From: CAYWKL01 sp964459095
GTDB lineage: Bacteria; Patescibacteriota; Microgenomatia; Daviesbacterales; UBA10151
NCBI GenBank assembly: GCA_964459095.1
Contig: CAYWKL010000027.1
Coordinates: 1 to 11,201, forward strand
Direction of reading: 5' to 3'
Length of the DNA: 11,201 nt
A model generated the notes under the pieces. The model was not told where the DNA came from and searched no databases. It worked only from the letters and a program-made list of their open reading frames with translations. Shown piece by piece: positions 6,165 to 11,201 of the stretch (position 1 is the stretch's first letter; each line of letters starts with the position of its first letter). Position numbers and translations under genes: made by a program.

Positions 6165-7024
6165 ATAAAATCTCCTCCTTTAACTGGACCTAAAGGTACT
6201 TCATCTTCTGGATCATCAATAAAAAAGTATAGCACCTCCCCTTTTCTTGGCCCTTCTGATAAACCCAGCTCATGCATTACCTCAGGGGAGCCCCCTAAAC
6301 TTTTTCCTGTAAACTCAGCTGGCCCAGCATCTGCTATTACTGCAACAACTGCTTGTCCTGTTTCTGGATTAACAACTAACATTTTTCTAAACTTAAAAAA
6401 ATCTCTGTATTTTTCTACATTTTCAGCAAAGCCTGGGCTCAAAAAAGTTTGTACTGCTAAATAATATCTTTCTTTTTGCTCATCTTGAGGGGTAAATTCA
6501 AGCTTACTTGGAGCAAAATAACCCCAAGCCCCTAAACCAGGAGCAATTCCAGAGCTTCCGTACATTGCCCAATCTTGTGCAGTTTTAGCGTGAGCGGAAA
6601 GAGTATCCCCAGGATACCTATACAGATGTTGCTCTCCACCGATTAAAGCATAGGTCTTATTTAATCTAATTCCATTTAGCTGCGCCTTAACAGGTGCTCC
6701 TAAAAATTTTGATAAAACTGGCTCAATATTTTTTTCTTCTTCAGATGATAAATCTCTAAGCTCTGGGGGAACTTTATCTTTTAGTTCAGCTGCTAAAAGT
6801 GCATTTTTATCTTGCTTGGTTGTATCAGTAGCTGATTGCTCAGAAAGAATTGCTGGACCTTGAGGTGAAAGAGTGGGACTTGTTAATAACATTAAACCGC
6901 CCAAAGATCCAAGAGCAATTGTTTTTAAATGTTTATCAAATAAATTTTCTGTTAAATCGCGATTTTTGAGAGTCCACTTTTTTCTTAAATATTCGAAATG
7001 TGGACGTTTTGCCCTAAATTTCAT
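6161..7024 (-). CDS. Putative exported protein with double-psi-barrel-like C-terminus, between secD and secF
   Basis: A 287-residue protein with a basic N-terminus (about 30 residues), one weak hydrophobic stretch (about 33-50, KTIALGSLGGLMLLTSP), then a Ser/Thr/Gln-rich linker. The stretch acts as either a signal anchor or a signal peptide. The rest is predicted outside the cytoplasm: RLNKTYALIGGEQHLYRYPG, YGSSGIAPGLGAWGYF (155-170), and KMLVVNPETGQAVVAVIADAGPAEFTGKSLGGSPEVMHELGL-like segments (214-255). The last part resembles the RlpA/3D-type double-psi beta-barrel pattern (strand, NGxxVVVxIxDxGP, then an S-P-x-x-M helix), which would point to cell-wall or glycan work. That is inference. 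It begins one base after the secD stop (TAG-T-ATG). Confidence 0.75.
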   Translation of the reverse strand: MKFRAKRPHFEYLRKKWTLKNRDLTENLFDKHLKTIALGSLGGLMLLTSPTLSPQGPAILSEQSATDTTKQDKNALLAAELKDKVPPELRDLSSEEEKNIEPVLSKFLGAPVKAQLNGIRLNKTYALIGGEQHLYRYPGDTLSAHAKTAQDWAMYGSSGIAPGLGAWGYFAPSKLEFTPQDEQKERYYLAVQTFLSPGFAENVEKYRDFFKFRKMLVVNPETGQAVVAVIADAGPAEFTGKSLGGSPEVMHELGLSEGPRKGEVLYFFIDDPEDEVPLGPVKGGDFI

Positions 7025-7025
7025 A

Positions 7026-8369
7026 CTACTTATAAATAATTCTCAAAATTGTTCTTGTCAGCGTAATTGCTGTAAACATTGAAACTAAAACTCCTATTGC
7101 CAAAGTTATAGCAAAACCTTTAACCAAACCTGTTCCAAGAAAATATAATATACTCGCTGTAATTAAAGATGAAATGTTAGAATCTCTAATTGAAGTCCAT
7201 GCTCTTTTAAAACCATTCTCAAGTGCAAGTTTTTTTGTAGCTCCCCATCTTTCCTCTTCTTTCATTCTTTCAAAAATTAAAATATTTGCATCAACTGCCA
7301 TCCCGATTGATAAAATAAATCCAGCTATCCCTGCTAAGGTTAAAGTCACAGGAGGAATTAAAAACAGTCCAGTTTTAAAAATAGCTAATACTAAAAGTGT
7401 ATAAATTATTAAACTCAAATCTGCAATTAAACCTAATTTGCCATAATAAAGTGCCATAAAAATAATTACTGTCAAAAGCCCAACTACTGCTGCTGCTAAA
7501 CTTTTCTCAACAGATTCCTCTCCTAAGCTAGCACCAACTGAACGTTGTTCAATTATTTCAATCGGAACTGGTAGCGCACCTGCATTTAATTGGCTTGTAA
7601 TCCTTTTTGCCTCATCAGGGGTAAAGTTTCCTGTAATTACTGCATTCCCACCAATAATTTCTTGCTCTACAATAGGAGATAAAATTATTTGTTCATCTAA
7701 AAAAATGGGGAGCTCTTTTCCTACATTTCTTTTTGTTACTTCTGCAAATTTTCTTGCACCCTCGCTTGTAAAAGTTAAAGAAACCTGCGGTCCTGCTTTA
7801 GTACCATTTCCACCAAAAGTCACTTCAAATTTATTGAGATCAAATCCTGTTATACCAGTTGGTTTAGTAAGAAAAGTAGGAAAGGCTGCCCCGCTAGCCT
7901 CTTTTAAATCTCCTTCTGAAATTTCTCTAATCTCAAGTTGTGCTGTTTTCCCAACAAGTGATGCTGCCTCTGAAGCATCTTTTACACCAGGTAGTTCAAC
8001 TAATATTCTCCTTTGGTCCCCAAGTTTTGAGGATTGTACTAAGCTCTCTGAAACTCCAAAAAGATTTACTCGTCTTTCAATGATTCCTCTTGCAGACTCA
8101 AGAGCAGTATCTCTATCTTCAGGAGGAATTTTACTCATATCAGTTTGAAGAACTAGTTGAGTACCCCCCTGCAGGTCCAAACCAAGCTTTAAAGGAAATT
8201 TTGTTGATATACTACTTAAAGTTAAATTATAAGAAGGAATCACTCTTTGCAAAAAGGATAGTTTTATTTCGGGAGTTTCAATCCTTAAGAAATTTACTCT
8301 TGGAAAATTAATAAAAATTGCAAGTATTGTTAAAAAAATTATTACCCATAAAGTAAGTCTTTGTTTCAT
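7026..8369 (-). CDS. secD: Protein translocase subunit SecD
   Basis: SecD is the larger half of the SecDF export motor. The 447-residue product shows TM1 at about 7-21, the P1 motif LGLDLQGGTQLVLQTD (62-77), the SecD-type region with ILVELPGVKDASEAASLVG (122-140), and five C-terminal membrane segments from about 290. The signature FILSIGMAVDANILIFERMKEE (about 351-372) is intact, including the conserved Asp of the proton path. At 447 residues it is shorter than the E. coli protein (about 615) because the periplasmic domain is reduced, as in many Gram-positive and CPR bacteria. The ATG at 8369 follows the upstream stop by 9 bases and has no strong Shine-Dalgarno. Confidence 0.95.
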   Translation of the reverse strand: MKQRLTLWVIIFLTILAIFINFPRVNFLRIETPEIKLSFLQRVIPSYNLTLSSISTKFPLKLGLDLQGGTQLVLQTDMSKIPPEDRDTALESARGIIERRVNLFGVSESLVQSSKLGDQRRILVELPGVKDASEAASLVGKTAQLEIREISEGDLKEASGAAFPTFLTKPTGITGFDLNKFEVTFGGNGTKAGPQVSLTFTSEGARKFAEVTKRNVGKELPIFLDEQIILSPIVEQEIIGGNAVITGNFTPDEAKRITSQLNAGALPVPIEIIEQRSVGASLGEESVEKSLAAAVVGLLTVIIFMALYYGKLGLIADLSLIIYTLLVLAIFKTGLFLIPPVTLTLAGIAGFILSIGMAVDANILIFERMKEEERWGATKKLALENGFKRAWTSIRDSNISSLITASILYFLGTGLVKGFAITLAIGVLVSMFTAITLTRTILRIIYK

Positions 8370-8378
8370 CGCGCATTT

Positions 8379-8963
8379 TTATGCTATCACTCCCTCAAGC
8401 AGATCTTCTTCCTCTCCTATAAGCATTATTTTCGGCTGCATCAAAACCCTTAAAATAAATGGATCTCTTCTTCTTACACGAAAATGAAATTCCGCCTCAT
8501 CCATAAATGAATAATTAATTTCTCTTTCTCTTTTAGCCTGTTCATTTGCTATTACTGATTGAAGCTCTGGTAATACTATTTGCCCTACTATTAAAAGATC
8601 AACATCCTCAGTGCCTGTTGGACTGTTCTTAACAAATCTTAAAGATAAAAATGCGTACTTTATCTTACCTATCCTTATTTTATTTTTTATAATATCACCG
8701 ACTAGGCAAGCGGCTTTAGTTACCATTCTTAAAAGCTCAGGATAAAAAACATAATCTTTCCTAAATCTATAAAGCCTTCTGTTTGCTCGCCATTCTGATG
8801 AAGCCAAACCATATTTTTCCATTCGAGCAAGTTCTCTTCTAACTGCATTAATTTCCTCACCAACCCTTCTTACTATTTCTCTAACATGAAATAAGGTTTC
8901 TGTGGACCCTAAAAAAAGCTTAAGAATTTTAACCCTGACTTTGGAGACAAATAGTTCCTCCAT
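8379..8963 (-). CDS. Winged-helix protein with degenerate nucleotidyltransferase-like domain
   Basis: A 194-residue protein. The first about 70 residues fit a winged helix-turn-helix: SKVRVKILKLFL, then FHVREIVRRVGEEINAVRRELARMEKYGLA, then the wing RLYRFRK. The rest contains SLRFVKNSPTGTEDVDLLIVG (about 107-127), which looks like the nucleotidyltransferase-fold motif (normally G-S-x-x-x-G...D-x-D-L-L-I-V-G). The leading G-S and the following G are absent, and only one of the two Asp residues of a D-x-D is clear (D120-V-D122 can serve). It may be a DNA-binding regulator with an inactive or altered domain. It is the first gene of the operon leading into secD (9-base gap), so it may control that operon. 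The helix-turn-helix call is good; the domain state is inferred. Confidence 0.7.
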   Translation of the reverse strand: MEELFVSKVRVKILKLFLGSTETLFHVREIVRRVGEEINAVRRELARMEKYGLASSEWRANRRLYRFRKDYVFYPELLRMVTKAACLVGDIIKNKIRIGKIKYAFLSLRFVKNSPTGTEDVDLLIVGQIVLPELQSVIANEQAKREREINYSFMDEAEFHFRVRRRDPFILRVLMQPKIMLIGEEEDLLEGVIA

Positions 8964-9077
8964 ATATTTAGGACAAGAGTTTCAAGGATTGAGTGATGAA
9001 TCAAAAACAAAAAGACTTATCACTTTTTACTCGCTCCTCTTATCTTCTTTCCCCCTTTCCGGGCAGGAACTCTAAAT
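8964..9077. other. Intergenic spacer with an inverted repeat upstream of the secD operon
   Basis: This 114-bp gap separates the end of the DUF3048 gene from the start of the winged-helix gene. It holds an inverted repeat, AGTGATGAATC (8992-9002) and GACTTATCACT (9014-9024), with two mismatches and an 11-base A-rich loop, followed on the plus strand by five T. The long loop and the orientation make a terminator for the minus-strand genes unconvincing; an operator or a weak bidirectional terminator is possible. I see no convincing -10 for the secD operon: TAAATA lies immediately against the ATG. Confidence 0.35.
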
Positions 9078-10265
9078 CTAATATTTAACTTCACTACCTA
9101 AAGGTACAATTTCAATCCAAATTGGACCTTTATTTAGCTCAACTTCTTTCCCAGAGGAATCAAGGAATTTTGTTCTAGCAACTCTTGTTGGTTTTGACCA
9201 AGTGCCCTCAATGACTTTTCCATCCATGAAAATTAAAGCTTTACCTGTCCCTTTATTTGTATATAAAAGATGTGCATTCCCTTCATACCCATCATTAGCT
9301 CTTCCCTCTTGCATAAACTCTACAATGACATTTTTAGCACTTAACTGTTGATTGTTGTTCAAATCTGTGTGAGAGGCCCCTCCATTTTTTCGTTTATAAC
9401 AATTGCATTTTTCATCGTAATTCCACTCCACGCTGTAATCCCCTTTTCCTTCCCAAAAATTAACAACTGCTTTTTTAACGCTACCACCTGGACTATCATC
9501 TTTAAAAAGCCATGGCACAAATTTAGACTGCCAGTTTAGGTTAGCAGAGGAAGATGCGCTAAATCCTTTCTTTTCTGCTACATCCCAAAGCTTTTTAGTA
9601 GTTGAATACATAGTGTGCTCTGTAGCAACAGGATGACCTAATCTTTGATAATCCCTCCAGAAAGTCGGAAATCCAATACCAAATTGATTTAAGTCTTTAA
9701 TTTTGTAGGTCAAAATTTGTCCCAAGGCATCTGCAGGACCAGGGGTATTTGCTCCACCTACATGTACATATGGACCATCATATTCTGATTCCCAATCTAA
9801 AAAATAAGTCCTGGCTGATCTAACGGGCCCAACCTGAAAATCTCCTAAATTACAAAGATAAATAGCCATAAATCTTGTGATTCCACCCTCAGCCACTGCT
9901 TCATAAACAACATCTGCTTGAGACAATCCTGATTGAGGCCTTGCTTCAGAGTGGTTCTCAATCATTACAGAAAGAGGAAGTCTCTTACCCCAAGCATCTT
10001 TTGCTTTTTTAGTGTGCATTACCCCATCAAGTGGACAACTTTCAATCCTTGGTGCGTTTGGATCTTCTGATATTATACCCTCTGCATTTGGAACCTCATA
10101 ATTAACGTTTGAAACAGTAGTAGGGCCTCCTGTAACAGTAGGACTAATAAGCGTGTATGATACACCTGCTGAAAGTCCATAAACTAATATTGCAATAATG
10201 AAAAAAACTAAAACTCTTTGGACCTTTGTCAAGTCATTTAAAATACTGTTTATTTGATCAAACAT
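9078..10265 (-). CDS. DUF3048 (YerB-like) membrane-anchored extracytoplasmic protein
   Basis: A 395-residue protein with an N-terminal hydrophobic anchor (about 17-40), then a Thr/Val/Pro-rich linker. The DUF3048 N-terminal domain follows: LPLSVMIENHSEARPQSGLSQADVVYEA-like pattern (about 96-123), GGITRFMAIY, VGPVRSARTYFLDW (145-158), and VHVGGA. The C-terminal DUF3048 domain ends in GPIWIEIVPLG. The active side faces outside; Bacillus YerB is a lipoprotein relative, but no lipobox is seen here, so a single anchor is likely. Biochemical role is not established for the family. The ATG at 10265 lies inside the end of the upstream gene (8-base overlap), with GAGGAAG nine or so bases before it. 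The pairing with the upstream DUF4446 gene suggests co-expression. Confidence 0.88.
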   Translation of the reverse strand: MFDQINSILNDLTKVQRVLVFFIIAILVYGLSAGVSYTLISPTVTGGPTTVSNVNYEVPNAEGIISEDPNAPRIESCPLDGVMHTKKAKDAWGKRLPLSVMIENHSEARPQSGLSQADVVYEAVAEGGITRFMAIYLCNLGDFQVGPVRSARTYFLDWESEYDGPYVHVGGANTPGPADALGQILTYKIKDLNQFGIGFPTFWRDYQRLGHPVATEHTMYSTTKKLWDVAEKKGFSASSSANLNWQSKFVPWLFKDDSPGGSVKKAVVNFWEGKGDYSVEWNYDEKCNCYKRKNGGASHTDLNNNQQLSAKNVIVEFMQEGRANDGYEGNAHLLYTNKGTGKALIFMDGKVIEGTWSKPTRVARTKFLDSSGKEVELNKGPIWIEIVPLGSEVKY

Positions 10266-10728
10266 TTTTTTCTTCCTCTAAAGCTTTCTTTAAAACTTCC
10301 TCTTCTTCTTTAGAAAGCGCAGTAGCGCTTTTACCTTCAATAATCGCTTTTGTATAAATCCTTGTACCAGACCTTGTGTGCAAACTAGTTAAAATAAGAC
10401 CTGCCTTTTTCCCATCAAGCAGTGCAATGGAAAAACTCATATCTCCTCCTGTATCCCCGTATGGGTTATACCTTAGAACAGATACTTTCTGAATAGACTT
10501 AAGTCCTTCCAATGCTACCTGTCTTATATTGCGACTTAAAATTTTGTCTCTTCTTTCAACCTCACCTAAAACTTCCAGAACCTCATTTAACTTCTGTTTT
10601 AAATCCCCATTCTCTTTTGGAAAAAGTTTTTTTAAAAAACTAAACTGTTTCCATAAAAAAAAGCTCAAGCACCCAAGCCAAATAATAATCGCGACAAATC
10701 CTATTTGCGCGATTCCACCCGAATACAT
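10258..10728 (-). CDS. DUF4446 membrane protein
   Basis: A 156-residue protein. An N-terminal membrane segment (about 9-25, GFVAIIIWLGCLSFFLW) is followed by a coiled-coil stretch (about 42-70, DLKQKLNEVLEVLGEVERRDK). The DUF4446 signature VLRYNPYGDTGGDMSFSIALLDG (about 84-106) and GLILTSLHTRSGTRIYTKAI come next. It ends in a Lys/Glu-rich helix. Function of the family is unknown. The ATG at 10728 sits about 8 bases from the predicted transcription start. It overlaps the DUF3048 gene by 8 bases, so the two are a coupled pair. Confidence 0.88.
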   Translation of the reverse strand: MYSGGIAQIGFVAIIIWLGCLSFFLWKQFSFLKKLFPKENGDLKQKLNEVLEVLGEVERRDKILSRNIRQVALEGLKSIQKVSVLRYNPYGDTGGDMSFSIALLDGKKAGLILTSLHTRSGTRIYTKAIIEGKSATALSKEEEEVLKKALEEEKNV

Positions 10729-10742
10729 AAGTTACTCTTTCA

Positions 10743-10772
10743 ATATTAAAGGATTTGCAAATTGCTTGTCAA
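10743..10772 (-). promoter_or_regulatory. Predicted promoter of the DUF4446-DUF3048 pair
   Basis: On the minus strand a consensus -35 TTGACA (10772-10767) is followed after 18 bp by TAATAT (10748-10743), about 14 bp before the ATG at 10728. The -35 is perfect and the -10 matches at four of six positions. The leader would be under 10 bases. Confidence 0.6.
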
Positions 10773-10792
10773 TGTACAGCCTCAATTGGTGC

Positions 10793-10822
10793 TTGACATA
10801 CGCACCCCGTGCGTGGTAGGCT
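10793..10822 (+). promoter_or_regulatory. Promoter with perfect palindrome between -35 and -10
   Basis: TTGACA (10793-10798) and TAGGCT (10817-10822) are spaced 18 bp, with TGG directly before the -10 (an extended -10, as in the recJ promoter). The spacer contains ACGCAC-CCC-GTGCGT (10800-10814), a perfect 6-bp inverted repeat that is GC-rich in an AT-rich genome. Its place between the boxes is typical of a repressor operator. It drives the small membrane protein gene and faces the DUF4446 promoter about 20 bp away. Confidence 0.6.
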
Positions 10823-10847
10823 CATGTGGATTCAAACGAGGCTAGTT

Positions 10848-11147
10848 ATGGCTCAAGTTCAACAAGATAAAAGAAGGCTTGAAATTTTATATAGACAACT
10901 TTATTCAACGAAAAGCTCTGCTTATTCAAACTTAAGCTCAAAAAGTACCAATATAGAGCAAAAAGGCAACTTAAATACACTAAGGGTTAAGGAAGATCTA
11001 CCTAAAATTCAAATGAAAACTGCTAGCTTAAGTTTTGTAAAAAAGGATTTGATTAGAATTTTTATACTTTCTTCAATTGCTATACTTGCTCAACTGCTTT
11101 TATACTATGCTTCAGCTCGCAACATTATAAGTTTGAACCTATTCTAA
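10848..11147 (+). CDS. Small single-pass membrane protein, unrecognised
   Basis: Ninety-nine residues from the ATG at 10848, chosen because GAGG (10838-10841) lies six bases upstream and the predicted promoter ends at 10822; GTG 10809 and ATG 10824 are earlier in-frame options that overlap or touch the promoter. The N-terminal 60 residues are polar and basic (MAQVQQDKRRLEILYRQLYS, then a Ser/Asn-rich linker). The C-terminus has one membrane helix, LIRIFILSSIAILAQLLLYYA (about 71-91), so the bulk is probably cytosolic. No known domain is recognised. The stop overlaps the Shine-Dalgarno of the next gene, so the two are co-transcribed. Confidence 0.75.
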   Translation: MAQVQQDKRRLEILYRQLYSTKSSAYSNLSSKSTNIEQKGNLNTLRVKEDLPKIQMKTASLSFVKKDLIRIFILSSIAILAQLLLYYASARNIISLNLF

Positions 11148-11158
11148 AAGGAGGTGAT
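11147..11158 (+). promoter_or_regulatory. Unusually complete Shine-Dalgarno
   Basis: AAAGGAGGTGAT is the full complement of the canonical 16S rRNA 3' tail (12 of 12), starting inside the previous stop codon. GGAGG ends 10 bases before the ATG at 11165, or 7 before an in-frame TTG at 11162, which leaves the exact start open. Confidence 0.75.
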
Positions 11159-11164
11159 TTTTTG

Positions 11165-11201
11165 ATGCAGATGTATTGTGTTAAGTGCCGACAAAAAAGA
11201 G
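11165..11201 (+). CDS. DUF5679-type protein (partial, first 12 codons)
   Basis: Only MQMYCVKCRQKR is visible before the window ends. The C-x-x-C pair in YCVKCRQKR matches the start of DUF5679-type small proteins, which begin near MYCVKCRKKRE and are probably zinc-binding. An exceptionally complete Shine-Dalgarno and the preceding gene's stop place it in the same transcript. The second ATG at 11171 could be the true start by comparison with the family. Confidence 0.65.
   Translation, partial: MQMYCVKCRQKR

Noticed and set aside
7705..8148. 147-codon plus-strand open frame opposite secD
   Set aside because: It is the antisense shadow of a firmly identified secD; composition and motifs belong to the secD frame. 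The same applies to other long antisense frames opposite recJ, cca, secF and DUF3048.
4969..8963. Alternative genetic code (TGA as Gly or Trp)
   Set aside because: TGA serves as a normal stop for the genes ending at 5829 and 6161 in tight ATGA overlaps, and Trp and Gly use their usual codons.
8992..9028. Intrinsic terminator
   Set aside because: The 11-base loop and mismatches are poor, and the T run follows on the plus strand where no upstream plus-strand gene ends.
1..11201. CRISPR array, tRNA/rRNA genes, transposase or integrase
   Set aside because: No regularly spaced direct repeats, no tRNA-like cloverleaf sequence or rRNA segment noticed, and no recombinase motifs in any real open frame.

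Overview
The window is AT-rich bacterial DNA using the standard code (TGA is a stop). Its gene content suggests a Patescibacteria/Candidate Phyla Radiation genome, probably Microgenomates-like: DUF3048, DUF4446 and DUF5679-type genes, very compact spacing, many small hypothetical genes, and a secD-secF operon with lineage-specific genes between its two halves. The taxonomic placement is inference from gene style, not from a marker-gene tree.

Layout. Bases 1-1017 (minus) hold the N-terminal 339 codons of RecJ, running off the left edge. A 49-bp divergent spacer with overlapping promoters separates it from cca (1067-2500, plus), the tRNA CCA-adding enzyme. The cca gene carries two in-frame palindromic insertions: a 16-bp-arm perfect inverted repeat at 1286-1328 and a 57-bp REP-like palindrome at 1469-1525. 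From 8963 down to 4969 (minus) runs a tight operon: a winged-helix/nucleotidyltransferase-like protein, secD, an unrecognised exported protein with a double-psi-barrel-like C-terminus, a small helical protein, and secF. Upstream of it, 10728-9078 (minus) is a DUF4446-DUF3048 pair. At the right edge (plus) are a small single-pass membrane protein and the first codons of a DUF5679-type protein behind an unusually complete Shine-Dalgarno.

The most unusual region is 2497-5010. The last codons of secF occur three times in the same orientation: as the real secF end (4969-5010), as a short copy at 3076-3099, and as a longer copy at 2497-2538 whose stop overlaps the cca stop. Every nucleotide difference inside the copied codons is synonymous except one codon (Trp/Tyr). 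Between the copies sit two gene modules: a 600-residue protein I do not recognise, and a DUF4258/DUF2283-type pair. The simplest reading is that secF and cca once converged directly, and that foreign modules were added at the 3' end of secF, each bringing or rebuilding a secF tail. This resembles integrative elements that use the 3' end of a conserved gene as an attachment site, but no recombinase is visible here. I consider this candidate attachment-site or cassette region, and the palindromes in cca, the best leads in the window.
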